From assembly GCA_937920245.1 (NCBI GenBank), contig CALGUV010000171.1, positions 1 through 52,682 of the forward strand: 52,682 bases of DNA, in the 5' to 3' direction. A program made the position numbers and the translations under genes. A model generated the notes under the pieces. That model made no database searches, was not told the DNA's origin, and was given only the letters and a program-made list of their open reading frames with translations. Below are positions 8,698 through 16,750 of this stretch, one piece after another (within the stretch, counting starts at the first letter, position 1; every line of letters begins with the position of its first letter). This DNA comes from an uncultured Microbacteriaceae bacterium (GTDB lineage Bacteria; Actinomycetota; Actinomycetes; Actinomycetales; Microbacteriaceae).

Positions 8698-8733
8698 AGT
8701 CGTGGGAGGGGTAGCACCCCATAAACCACTACT
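8698..8733 (+). promoter_or_regulatory. Putative ribosomal protein L1 mRNA binding site
   Basis: Between rplK and rplA the mRNA can fold into an outer stem (AGT-C-GTGG, 8698-8705, with CCAC-T-ACT, 8726-8733), an asymmetric internal loop (GA opposite ATAAA) and an inner GGGG/CCCC stem. Two short helices with such a purine-rich asymmetric loop resemble the L1 site on 23S rRNA and on L1-controlled mRNAs. Its place just before rplA supports autoregulation. The assignment is by eye. Confidence 0.5.
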
Positions 8734-8754
8734 GTGACCGAAAGGAATAGCAGC

Positions 8755-9444
8755 ATGGCAAAACGCTCAAGAGCCTACACAGAGGCCAAAGCAAAGATCC
8801 AAGAGGGCAAGTTCTACTCCACTGCGGAGGCTTCCGCCCTAGCAATCGACACCGCTGGCAAGAAGACCAACTCAACTATTGAGGTTGGACTGAAGCTAGG
8901 TGTTGACCCAAGAAAAGCCGATCAGATGATCCGTGGCACCGTCTCGCTGCCACACGGAACCGGCAAGATCGCCCGAGTAATCGTGTTCGCTAACGGTGCA
9001 GCAGCAGATGCTGCTCGCGAAGCTGGCGCCGATGAGGTTGGCTCCGACGAGCTAATCGCAAGGGTTGAGGCTGGCTGGACTGACTTCGATGCTGCGGTTG
9101 CAACCCCAGACCTAATGGGTAAAGTTGGCCGCCTTGGAAAGGTCTTGGGTCCTCGTAACCTGATGCCAAACCCGAAGACCGGAACAGTAACCATGGACAC
9201 CGCCAAAGCTGTCACAGACATCAAGGCTGGTCGTATTGAGTTCCGCATCGACAAGCAGTCAAATCTTCACTTCATCGTTGGCAAGGCAAACTTCTCAGCT
9301 GAGAAGCTAACCGAAAACCTAAACGTTGCAATGGAAGAAGTTGTTCGCCTGAGGCCATCGACGGCTAAGGGCAAGTACCTACTAAAGGGTTCTGTAGCAA
9401 CTACTTTCGGTCCCGGGATTCCATTGGACCTGTCGGACTACTAA
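8755..9444 (+). CDS. rplA: 50S ribosomal protein L1
   Basis: A 229-residue L1, which forms the mobile L1 stalk and can repress its own mRNA. The open frame begins at a GTG at 8734, but the ATG at 8755 gives the conserved start [11 protein letters not shown] and has GAAAGGAA in front. Conserved stretches include [42 protein letters not shown] and the C-terminal FGPGIPLD. Its stop overlaps by 4 nt the stop of the convergent nuclease gene. rplJ-rplL, usually close by, lies 6.3 kb downstream. Confidence 0.98.
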   Translation: MAKRSRAYTEAKAKIQEGKFYSTAEASALAIDTAGKKTNSTIEVGLKLGVDPRKADQMIRGTVSLPHGTGKIARVIVFANGAAADAAREAGADEVGSDELIARVEAGWTDFDAAVATPDLMGKVGRLGKVLGPRNLMPNPKTGTVTMDTAKAVTDIKAGRIEFRIDKQSNLHFIVGKANFSAEKLTENLNVAMEEVVRLRPSTAKGKYLLKGSVATTFGPGIPLDLSDY

Positions 9445-11012
9445 AGAGTTCTTAACCACCTGGTCAGCGCCAGCGTGCTCACGCAATCATCTTGGTTGTA
9501 GTCGAGCACCTGGCGCTTCAGTGTTTCTGCGGCAGTCGGGTCTGACTCGAGCTTCTCTAGGTAGGACTCGTAAGTGTCCATCGAACCCATCGCTTCCTTG
9601 ACCGAGGATTTTCTTTCAAACTCGTAGTAATTCTCAAGTTTCTTTATCGAGTAACTTTCTTGAGACAAGACAAGCGAAGACTTCACGACAAGATAAAGAT
9701 CGACAAATACCCCATCGCTGATCAGCTGCTCCACCTCGTCGATAAAGCTATCGAAGCGCTTTGCGAGCCTGCGCAGAGCGGCTAGCTCGTAGTTAGCGTA
9801 GTGATAGACCTTGAGGTCGGGATAGGTGGCTAGCCTGGCAAATAGAAACCGAATAAATCCCTCAAAAGATTCTCTCTCGGCATCTCGGTCATCTGCCCAG
9901 GACCAGTGAAATTCTGATCCGGAGTCGATAGTCAGATACCCGAATAGGTACTCGAGGCCACCCGCTGGAGCCGAAAACACGAACCCCTCAAGATCGAAAA
10001 ACAGGTCTCCCTTGTTTTCTTGTGGCAGAGCGGTGAGGGGTGCTCGGTTCTTTACTTCGTAGACGTGCTCGCCAGAGTCATAAGTGTGCTGCTGAAGCCT
10101 GGCTTGTCTTGAGAGCACCGCAACTTTTTCTTGACTCATGGTTTCAGTGCTTCCCTCAAATACGCCAAGCTCCCGAACGGTGTTTACGCCGGCTGCCCGA
10201 AGGGACACAACCTGAGCCTTCGAGATTCCAGCAACTAGCTGCAGGCTATTAGTTTCATCTCTTTGGTGACTGCAGAGCTTGGGGTATTCGCAAATACCGC
10301 AGTAACTGGTAGCGGTGCAAATCAGCTCTCCGCAGTCGGCGATTGAGGTCGGGCTGGAGTCGATAAAAGCGGCTACTTCATCGAGGTATTCACTGCGGTT
10401 TGATTTCATATTTGCCACAAGCACATCGGCAGCAAACTCGTTGATTTCCCGGCTTCCTTGGATTAGACCATGCGTCCCGGGAGCATTTAGACCCATTGTT
10501 TCTAGGACATCAACATAGAGACCCACTTGAACCTGGTACTCAGGCTTGGGGGTTTTTGAAAGCTTGGCATCCCATGCCGTGTAGCCGGCAGTTAGGTCGC
10601 CAGACTGTATTGCTGTTAGGCCAGTTTCGGTGAATTCAAATCGGTAGTCGGAGCGCAAAAGGAAATCCGGACGGCCGGAAAACACCATGCTTCCCGAACC
10701 TCCTTTGAGGATTCCTTGGTAAATCACCGGAACATTTGCGAGCATGAGCTTTTGAGTATCGGCTGGATCATAGCTCTCGGGTTTCTGGATTTGATCGCCC
10801 AGATTGGCAAGCAGTTCTTGCTCGAGAGCTTCCTCAAATTGATTTCCATATCGGATTGGAAGGTTATCGGGTCTCTCATAAAAAGAATCGAGCAAATCCT
10901 GTAGCTGGGGCAGCTTGAGTTCTCTGGCAACAGAGAGCTTGGTGCAGTGCGGGCACTGAGCGCGCATCAAGTCTCTTGAGTCGAAACTCCAGGTTCCATC
11001 GCGTAACTTCAT
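9441..11012 (-). CDS. RecB-like plus DEDD nuclease (TM0106-type) without helicase domain
   Basis: About 523 residues with two nuclease modules. The N-terminal half is a RecB/Cas4-like PD-(D/E)XK domain: a [13 protein letters not shown] helix, then [29 protein letters not shown] (D-x-K and the Q motif). A cysteine cluster ([21 protein letters not shown]) could hold a 4Fe-4S cluster with the early CPHC. A short helix-hairpin-helix-like segment follows. The C-terminal half is an RNase H-like DEDD exonuclease: [16 protein letters not shown] and [12 protein letters not shown]. Family members in actinobacteria usually continue into an SF1 helicase; this one stops directly after the DEDD domain. I prefer the ATG at 11012; a GTG at 11030 adds six residues. 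DNA or RNA processing is likely; the substrate is unknown. Confidence 0.75.
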   Translation of the reverse strand: MKLRDGTWSFDSRDLMRAQCPHCTKLSVARELKLPQLQDLLDSFYERPDNLPIRYGNQFEEALEQELLANLGDQIQKPESYDPADTQKLMLANVPVIYQGILKGGSGSMVFSGRPDFLLRSDYRFEFTETGLTAIQSGDLTAGYTAWDAKLSKTPKPEYQVQVGLYVDVLETMGLNAPGTHGLIQGSREINEFAADVLVANMKSNRSEYLDEVAAFIDSSPTSIADCGELICTATSYCGICEYPKLCSHQRDETNSLQLVAGISKAQVVSLRAAGVNTVRELGVFEGSTETMSQEKVAVLSRQARLQQHTYDSGEHVYEVKNRAPLTALPQENKGDLFFDLEGFVFSAPAGGLEYLFGYLTIDSGSEFHWSWADDRDAERESFEGFIRFLFARLATYPDLKVYHYANYELAALRRLAKRFDSFIDEVEQLISDGVFVDLYLVVKSSLVLSQESYSIKKLENYYEFERKSSVKEAMGSMDTYESYLEKLESDPTAAETLKRQVLDYNQDDCVSTLALTRWLRTL

Positions 11013-11064
11013 TACAACAAAGAGTGCCACATTTTACGATTCAAGGAGTCACCTTGTGAGCGGC

Positions 11065-12033
11065 TCACACCTGAAGCCGCGCTTCAACCTCGGCTCTCGT
11101 TGGGGGCTGGCAGCCAACCCTCTCACACACGATTGCTGCAGCAGCCGTGGCATACTCAGCGGCGCTGCGTATTTCATCCGGGGTTAGTGCGTGCAGTTTT
11201 GCTAAGGGTTCAATGCCCAGAGCATCTAGGTCACTGAGTTTGGCTAAGAAATTCGCCATGAAGGTATCTCCAGCGCCAACGGTGTCTACCAAAGCAATCC
11301 GTTGAGCATCCACTGATATCCGCACTTTGTTGTGGTGAACCTCAACCCCATCTGCCCCGCGGGTGATGATTAGCAGCTGTCCTCGACTGGTCCACTGTTC
11401 AGCGATGTCACTGAGGTCGGCACCTGCCTCTAGGTCAAATAGCCACTCGATGTCGGCATCGGAGGCTTTGATTATGTGGCTTACCTCGTTTAGCCCCAGA
11501 ACACGCTCTAGCTCGACTTTTCTTTCAAAACCTAGTGACGGTCGAATATTTAGATCGTGAGAGAGCGTGATTTGTCTTGAATCCGATAACGTTGCAAGCC
11601 AATCCGCCAAAACCTTACTTCCCGGCTCAATCGCGGCAGTTAGGCAACCAAATTGAACTGCCTTGGCACCGAGCAGGGTTACCGCCTCGATGGTTGGGAG
11701 CTCTTTGGGTTCCCAAGCCCAGTCGGCTGTTCCGTTGATGTAGAAGGCGTAGCTGGCAACTCCGGCAGAATCGATTGTTGCAATAGCCAAGGTTGTTTGT
11801 TCGGCGGCAGCAACTGAAAGCGATAGGTCAACCTTGTATGACTCGAGGTGGGCTCTAATCTTGTGTCCGAAGGAATCAGCTGAGATCCTGGCCAATAACC
11901 GGTGTGGAACATCTGCCCTTGCAAGCGCCACGGCAACGTTGGCATTGGCTCCTCCAACAACTGGGTTGTAGCCCTGATTAGAACCTTCGTGGCCGATCAG
12001 GTCAATGAGAGCTTCACCTATAACTAGAATCAT
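11065..12033 (-). CDS. PfkB-family sugar kinase (fructokinase-like)
   Basis: A 322-residue ribokinase-fold kinase. Motif 1 is GGANANVAVALARADVP near residue 30, preceded by GEALIDLI as in fructokinases. Motif 2 is DTVGAGDTFMANFL, with the catalytic Asp and anion hole. Phosphorylation of fructose or a related sugar by ATP is the likely reaction; the precise sugar is inference. The true start is the ATG at 12033 rather than the upstream end of the open frame: the protein then begins MILVIGEALIDL, and TAGACT sits 7 nt before it, indicating a leaderless mRNA. It is divergent from the membrane protein at 12057 and shares a palindromic promoter with it. Confidence 0.88.
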   Translation of the reverse strand: MILVIGEALIDLIGHEGSNQGYNPVVGGANANVAVALARADVPHRLLARISADSFGHKIRAHLESYKVDLSLSVAAAEQTTLAIATIDSAGVASYAFYINGTADWAWEPKELPTIEAVTLLGAKAVQFGCLTAAIEPGSKVLADWLATLSDSRQITLSHDLNIRPSLGFERKVELERVLGLNEVSHIIKASDADIEWLFDLEAGADLSDIAEQWTSRGQLLIITRGADGVEVHHNKVRISVDAQRIALVDTVGAGDTFMANFLAKLSDLDALGIEPLAKLHALTPDEIRSAAEYATAAAAIVCERVGCQPPTRAEVEARLQV

Positions 12034-12039
12034 GGCGCT

Positions 12040-12051
12040 AAGTCTAGACTT
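12040..12051. promoter_or_regulatory. Palindromic shared -10 of two divergent leaderless genes
   Basis: AAGTCTAGACTT is a perfect 12-bp palindrome midway between two divergent start codons only 23 nt apart. On each strand it supplies TAGACT, a TAnnnT -10 box, 6 nt before the plus-strand ATG (12057) and 7 nt before the minus-strand ATG (12033). The two promoters must overlap and probably exclude each other. Confidence 0.55.
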
Positions 12052-12056
12052 TAGCC

Positions 12057-13073
12057 ATGAAGACTGCCTCGAGCATAAAGACTGCAATTCGACTTCCGCT
12101 CATTGGCCTTGTAGCCGCTTGGCTTTTGTTTATGATTGCCGCCTACTCACAGTTGTTGGTTCAGCGCACCGTTTATCTTGAAGATGGAACTTCGGTTTAT
12201 CCGGACCCAAGATTTCAGCTGGAAATCTACCTTTTCTTTCTCGGAATTACTGCATTTGCCCTTGCGGCGCTGGCCGGACAAAAACTTGCTTTGAGAATCA
12301 GAACCGAGTCTGATTCCGGGTTGGCCATAAGTGCTCACCGCCTAAATAACTTAGGTGTCGTGCTTTCGCTGGTCGCCGGTGCCATTTTCGCGATCGCAAG
12401 CTTTTTTGGGGCTTGGGATTCTTTCAACCCCTCGGATGATCCAGTAGGACTGCGATTCCTAAATGTCTATCTGCCAATAATCCTTGCAACAGCGCTAGTG
12501 GTGTTCGTGATCTTGGCGGCATTCGTGTTCAGAAAAGATGCGCCCGATATTCCAGCGGGGGAAAAGGATGAAGATCGCAAAAAGTTACAGCGCGCCATTG
12601 GTCTTGCTTACGCGAGTCCCATTATCGGAACGGCAATAGCGATTATCTTCGGCCTGGTCGTTTACGACGTGACTCGAACTAGCCTTGATGTCTGGATCTG
12701 GGTGATAATTCAGGCTGTTATTGCGGTTTCCATAATCACCGGAACCCGATTCGCTGCCCAAGCCAGGTCTTCAAAGCCACTGCCAGTCAAGGAGCGCACT
12801 ATTGGTTTAGCCGCTGTGAAGCTAAACCTTGTCTTGGCAATTGTGTTTGGTGCTGTCGTGACCCTGATGGCTTTCACAATGGGCTTTCAAGCTATTTCTA
12901 GTCTCGAAGTCTTCCCAGACTGGAGAGAAAACATGACCGCGGTGGAGCAGCAGTCAAGAATTATCGCTCCTTCAATCAGCTGGTTCTTCCGGCTCATGCT
13001 TCCGGCGCTAGTCTTACTTGCGCTGGCTGCGTTCGGTATTTACCGAACCACCACCTCTCGCCACGCTGAATAA
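12057..13073 (+). CDS. Multi-spanning membrane protein of unknown function
   Basis: I do not recognise this 338-residue family. It has about eight hydrophobic segments, near residues 13-30, 55-73, 97-118, 130-150, 188-208, 216-233, 253-275 and 308-327. A short extracytoplasmic loop (about 32-52) follows the first span, and a charged cytoplasmic loop (GEKDEDRKKLQ) lies near 170-182. No transporter signature or catalytic motif stands out. The start is supported by the -10 box 6 nt upstream. It is followed 14 nt later by the HAD phosphatase and may share its transcript. It could be a conserved actinobacterial membrane protein of the DUF type. Confidence 0.8.
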   Translation: MKTASSIKTAIRLPLIGLVAAWLLFMIAAYSQLLVQRTVYLEDGTSVYPDPRFQLEIYLFFLGITAFALAALAGQKLALRIRTESDSGLAISAHRLNNLGVVLSLVAGAIFAIASFFGAWDSFNPSDDPVGLRFLNVYLPIILATALVVFVILAAFVFRKDAPDIPAGEKDEDRKKLQRAIGLAYASPIIGTAIAIIFGLVVYDVTRTSLDVWIWVIIQAVIAVSIITGTRFAAQARSSKPLPVKERTIGLAAVKLNLVLAIVFGAVVTLMAFTMGFQAISSLEVFPDWRENMTAVEQQSRIIAPSISWFFRLMLPALVLLALAAFGIYRTTTSRHAE

Positions 13074-13087
13074 GGACTAGAAAGCAG

Positions 13088-13729
13088 ATGCAAATAACCC
13101 TTAAGGGCTTGCTGTTCGATAATGATGGAGTCCTTGTCGACTCTATGCCCGGTGCACTGAAAGCATGGGTGTCATGGGGCGAGCGCTATAACCGCGGCTT
13201 TGAGCTCAGTGCTGAATATCACGGCCGACGAGCAAGCGACATCGTTGCTGAACTAGTTTCGGAAGACAAATTTCATGACGCGCTCGATTACATAAACCAA
13301 CTTGAACTTGATGAGGCCCACTCAACTACCGCTCTTGTCGGAACTCTTGAGCTTTTGGCGTCACTCCCCGATGGGACTTGGAACGTAGTGACCGGAGCCA
13401 ATCCGGAACTGGCCAGAGCCAGATTGTCTGCCGCGGGAATTGTGCCGCCTCAGGCTCTAGTGACTGCCGCCGATGGCCGAAAAGGTAAGCCGGACCCGGA
13501 GCCTTATCTATTGGGAGCTCAAAAAATTGGCATTCCCATATCTGAATGCGCGGTATTCGAAGATGCCCCAGCAGGCCTCTTGGCAGGCAAGTTAGCTGGG
13601 GCGGCATTGTTAGTGGGAATCGGCGAACAGACCCTTGCATCGGTTGCAGATCTTGTGGTTGTTTCACTGGCGGGATTGAAATACTCCCAAGGGTTGTTAG
13701 AAATACCCGATGAAGTTAGGTTGAGGTAA
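13088..13729 (+). CDS. HAD-superfamily sugar phosphatase or phosphoglucomutase-like protein
   Basis: A 213-residue HAD hydrolase of the beta-phosphoglucomutase/GS1 subgroup. Motif I is FDNDGVLVDSM with the nucleophile Asp, motif II is VVTGAN, motif III is the Lys in GKPDPEPYLLGA, and motif IV is VFEDAPAGLLAG. A helical cap lies between about residues 15 and 75. It probably removes phosphate from a small sugar phosphate, which would fit the nearby PfkB kinase; the substrate is inference. AAGGACTAGAAAG precedes the ATG. Its stop overlaps the glutaredoxin start (TAATG), so the two are translationally coupled. Confidence 0.88.
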   Translation: MQITLKGLLFDNDGVLVDSMPGALKAWVSWGERYNRGFELSAEYHGRRASDIVAELVSEDKFHDALDYINQLELDEAHSTTALVGTLELLASLPDGTWNVVTGANPELARARLSAAGIVPPQALVTAADGRKGKPDPEPYLLGAQKIGIPISECAVFEDAPAGLLAGKLAGAALLVGIGEQTLASVADLVVVSLAGLKYSQGLLEIPDEVRLR

Positions 13730-13980
13730 TGGCAGAAATAGAATTTTATACCGCCGATTGGTGCAGCGACTGCAGGCGTTCAAAGTCACTATTGGACACT
13801 CTCGGGGTTGAATACGAGACATTTGACGTAGAAGAGAGCAAAGAAAATGCCGACAAGTCGCAGGCTATTTCTGGACGTCACAACATACCGGTGATCAAAT
13901 TTGCAGACGGCAATTTCCTGGTTGAGCCAAGCGATGCCATACTGCACGCAGAGCTTAAAATCCGCGGAATCATAGCCTAG
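13729..13980 (+). CDS. Glutaredoxin-like protein (mycoredoxin/NrdH type)
   Basis: An 83-residue thioredoxin-fold protein with the dithiol site WCSDC near residue 12 and the cis-proline segment NIPVIKFADG. It belongs to the actinobacterial glutaredoxin-like group that includes mycoredoxin, which reduces mycothiol mixed disulfides; the usual mycoredoxin motif CxYC is replaced by CSDC. It is translationally coupled to the HAD phosphatase. It differs from the true NrdH at 21265 (CVQC). The role in thiol reduction is family knowledge; the partner is unknown. Confidence 0.85.
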   Translation: MAEIEFYTADWCSDCRRSKSLLDTLGVEYETFDVEESKENADKSQAISGRHNIPVIKFADGNFLVEPSDAILHAELKIRGIIA

Positions 13981-14067
13981 GTCTATCTTTTTTTGCGTTC
14001 GGGTCGTAGGCTTTAACTATTGTGAGCTCGGGGTCTCCGGATTCACCAGATAAGGACTTCCCCGACG

Positions 14068-15615
14068 ATGCCAAATAATAACTATTCGCCTGCGCCGACC
14101 AAATCAAATGGTCGAAAGGGCTACGCCTCAAAAAAGGGCGATTACCAATCAACCGATGGAGCTCGAAAGCCCCGTCACTCACAGCGACCTGACCGAGTTC
14201 AGCGCGAGGATTCTCGCGACAAGGACTTCTCAAATGCACGCGCCAAGACCGGCAAAACCTTCCAGGGTGACAAGAAGCTAGACAGGCTTGAGGCGACCGA
14301 GGTAGGCGAGAGCTTTGCGACTTTCCAGGAGATGAATCTTCCTGAGCGTCTAACTCAAGAGCTAGCGAAGATGGGTGCGGCAACACCGTTCCCAATCCAG
14401 TCTGCAACTATCCCAGCGGCCATGGCCGGGCGACACGTGTTGGGCCGCGGAAAAACCGGCTCCGGTAAAACAATTGCTTTCGGTGTCCCGCTAGTTGCCT
14501 TCTTGGCACAAGCTGGAAACCAACCTAGAGTTCCGCTGAAGCCAAGAGCATTGGTTCTTGCGCCAACCCGAGAGTTGGCTCAGCAGATTGATCGCACTCT
14601 CTCGCAGCTTGCGAAATCAGTAGGTTTTTACACCACCACTATTTATGGTGGTGTGCCTCAGCACCGTCAGGTCGAAGCTCTAAAGCGCGGCGTAGACATT
14701 GCGATTGCTACCCCGGGTCGCTTGGAAGACCTAATGGCCCAGGGCAAAATTGATCTTTCTGGTCTAGAAAGAGTTGTAGTTGACGAGGCTGACCACATGT
14801 GTGAGTTGGGCTTTGTTGAGCCAGTAAACCGCATTTTGGAGGCAGCAGGAGACAGCCAAAAGCTTCTTTTCTCTGCGACTTTGGACTCTGAGGTAGCTCA
14901 GCTTGTCAAGAAGTTCATGCCGTCACCTTACGTATACGAAGTACCGGGCGAAGTAAACGAGTCTTCCGACATCGAGCACCGCGTGCTAGTTATGGATCCA
15001 AAGGATCGATCAGCGATCTTCCATCGCCTAGTTCAGGGCTCCGGCAAGTCAATCGTGTTCGTTCGCACCAAGCTAACGGCTGAGGCTTTGTCTTCTAGCC
15101 TGAATGACGCCGGTGTCCCAACAGCAAGATTGCACGGAGACCTAAACCAGGCTCAGCGAACCAAGAACCTAGAGCGATTCATCAAGGGGTCTGCTCGCGT
15201 TATGGTCGCTACCGACGTTGCAGCTCGTGGTATCCACGTTGACGACGTGAAACTAGTAATTCAGCTGGATTTGCCTGAAGAGTACAAGACCTACCTGCAC
15301 CGAGCTGGCCGCACCGGCCGCGCTGGTCGCAGCGGAACAGTAATCTGCATGGTGCCATCGGGTCGCTCAAGAAAAGCAGAAGATCTGCTAAAAAGAGCTG
15401 ACCGCGAGGCCATTTACAGCAACGTAACCCCGGGTCACGAGTTGCTTGAAGAGCTAGCTGGACCGATTGCGCCGCCAATGGTCATGGACTCAATTGACTT
15501 CGGTGATTCAAGATTTGCGACTGTAAACAAGAACAAAGTCAGAACTGACTTGCGGGCACGCCACACGCCTAATAAGATGGGCGGAGCCAAAGACCGCCGG
15601 TACAAGTCGCGCTAA
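14068..15615 (+). CDS. DEAD-box ATP-dependent RNA helicase
   Basis: A 515-residue helicase that would unwind structured RNA in the cytosol. A basic, low-complexity N-terminus (about 1-75) precedes the core. The Q motif region is FQEMNLPERLTQELAKMG; motif I is GKTGSGKT; then PTRELAQQ, TPGR, DEAD, SAT (motif III), and in the second RecA domain VATDVAARGIHVDDV and HRAGRTGRAGR. The C-terminus is short and basic, without an RNA-binding DbpA-type domain. AAGGA lies 11 nt before the ATG. It sits just before the rplJ leader. A role in ribosome assembly or cold response is inference. Confidence 0.93.
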   Translation: MPNNNYSPAPTKSNGRKGYASKKGDYQSTDGARKPRHSQRPDRVQREDSRDKDFSNARAKTGKTFQGDKKLDRLEATEVGESFATFQEMNLPERLTQELAKMGAATPFPIQSATIPAAMAGRHVLGRGKTGSGKTIAFGVPLVAFLAQAGNQPRVPLKPRALVLAPTRELAQQIDRTLSQLAKSVGFYTTTIYGGVPQHRQVEALKRGVDIAIATPGRLEDLMAQGKIDLSGLERVVVDEADHMCELGFVEPVNRILEAAGDSQKLLFSATLDSEVAQLVKKFMPSPYVYEVPGEVNESSDIEHRVLVMDPKDRSAIFHRLVQGSGKSIVFVRTKLTAEALSSSLNDAGVPTARLHGDLNQAQRTKNLERFIKGSARVMVATDVAARGIHVDDVKLVIQLDLPEEYKTYLHRAGRTGRAGRSGTVICMVPSGRSRKAEDLLKRADREAIYSNVTPGHELLEELAGPIAPPMVMDSIDFGDSRFATVNKNKVRTDLRARHTPNKMGGAKDRRYKSR

Positions 15616-15618
15616 GAC

Positions 15619-15634
15619 CTAGAACTAGTTCTAG
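15619..15634. repeat. 16-bp perfect palindrome after the helicase gene
   Basis: CTAGAACTAGTTCTAG begins 3 nt after the helicase stop. It could be a hairpin at the mRNA end, but no T run follows, or a protein-binding site at the rplJ promoter. Confidence 0.5.
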
Positions 15635-15653
15635 ATTCATCGCGACTGACTAA

Positions 15654-15743
15654 GGTTCACGAAAGTGAAAACCAGCGCAGGTGTATGAAGAGATTCTCTT
15701 TTTGAGTATTGCTCCGTGCGCTATGCGCCGGAGCATTTTTTTT
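15654..15743 (+). promoter_or_regulatory. L10 (rplJL) leader with attenuator hairpin
   Basis: The leader of rplJ contains a GAAA-capped hairpin (GGTTCAC 15654-15660, GTGAA 15665-15669, a two-A bulge, then CC). This is followed by a strong terminator: TGCTCCG (15710-15716) and GCGC pair with GCGC and CGGAGCA (15729-15735), then eight T. Position and form match the L10 ribosomal protein leader, in which L10-L12 binding to the mRNA sets expression. The kink-turn details were not confirmed. Confidence 0.7.
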
Positions 15744-15782
15744 GATCCTCTTGTCACCGGCACTAAACAAACAAGGAGCGCC

Positions 15783-16295
15783 ATGGCAGACAAGAAGGAA
15801 AAGGTAGCCGAGCTAACCGAAAGGTTTACAAGCTCGAACACCGTTATTCTGACTGAATACCGCGGACTCAGTGTGACGAAGATGAAAGAACTTCGTCGTG
15901 CAATGGTTAATGACGCAACATACGTGGTTGCAAAGAACACCCTTCTGAGAATTGCTGCGAAAAACGCAGGAGTTACCACTTTCGACGACCAGCTGGTTGG
16001 ACCATCAGCCCTGGCTTTCGTTCACGGTGACCCAGTAACAACAGCAAAGGCTCTGAAGGACTTCGCAAAGGCTAATCCACTGCTTCTTATCAAGTCCGCC
16101 GTTATGGATGGAATTGACCTTGATGCAGCTGAGATTAACAAGCTCGCTGAGCTCGAAACCCGTGAGGTGCTATTGGCTAAGGTCGCTAGCGCAATCAAGG
16201 CAACGATGTTCAAGGCCGCCTACACCTTCAACGCACTACCTTCCGGGGCAGTTCGCGTTGTCGACGCATTGCGTCAAAAGCAAGAGTCCAACTAA
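15783..16295 (+). CDS. rplJ: 50S ribosomal protein L10
   Basis: A 170-residue L10, the base of the ribosomal stalk that carries the L7/L12 dimers. The open frame runs far upstream through the leader, but the true start is the ATG at 15783 with AAGGAG 4 nt before it, giving MADKKEKVAELTERF. Conserved parts include LTEYRGLSVTKMKELRRAM, VAKNTLLRIAA and the C-terminal L12-binding helix. It heads the rplJ-rplL operon behind an attenuator. Confidence 0.97.
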   Translation: MADKKEKVAELTERFTSSNTVILTEYRGLSVTKMKELRRAMVNDATYVVAKNTLLRIAAKNAGVTTFDDQLVGPSALAFVHGDPVTTAKALKDFAKANPLLLIKSAVMDGIDLDAAEINKLAELETREVLLAKVASAIKATMFKAAYTFNALPSGAVRVVDALRQKQESN

Positions 16296-16321
16296 TTACC
16301 CAAACCAAATAGGAGAACAAA

Positions 16322-16699
16322 ATGGCAAAGATGACTGCCGACCAGCTCATTGAGGCTTTCAAGGAGCTAACCCTTATTGAGCTTTCAGACTTCGTAAAGA
16401 AGTTCGAAGAAGTATTCGAAGTATCAGCTGCAGCACCAGTTGCAGTTGCAGCAGCCGGTGGCGCTGCCGCCGAGGCAGTAGAAGAGAAGGACGAATTTGA
16501 CGTCATTCTTGACGCTGCTGGCGACCAGAAGATCCAGGTTATCAAGGAGGTTCGTGCTATCACTAACCTAGGCCTAGGCGAAGCCAAGGCCCTTGTTGAC
16601 GCAGCCCCTTCAACAATTCTTGAGGGTGCGAAGAAGGACGTTGCTGAAGACGCCAAGGCAAAGCTTGAAGCCGCTGGTGGAAAAGTAACCCTAAAGTAA
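16322..16699 (+). CDS. rplL: 50S ribosomal protein L7/L12
   Basis: A 125-residue L7/L12, which recruits translation GTPases. An N-terminal dimerisation domain ([20 protein letters not shown]) is linked through an Ala-rich hinge to the C-terminal domain with [21 protein letters not shown] and [18 protein letters not shown] lies 6-7 nt before the ATG. A strong terminator closes the operon. Confidence 0.98.
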   Translation: MAKMTADQLIEAFKELTLIELSDFVKKFEEVFEVSAAAPVAVAAAGGAAAEAVEEKDEFDVILDAAGDQKIQVIKEVRAITNLGLGEAKALVDAAPSTILEGAKKDVAEDAKAKLEAAGGKVTLK

Positions 16700-16718
16700 T
16701 TTTCTTTACTTAGAAATT

Positions 16719-16750
16719 AACCCCCGCAGTCTGACTGCGGGGGTTTTTTC
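16719..16750. terminator. Strong terminator, rplJL end
   Basis: The arms AACCCCCGCAGT (16719-16730) and ACTGCGGGGGTT (16734-16745) are perfect, with a 3-nt loop, followed by a run of T to 16749. The minus-strand ZIP gene stops inside the T tract, so the hairpin can also serve that strand. Confidence 0.92.
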
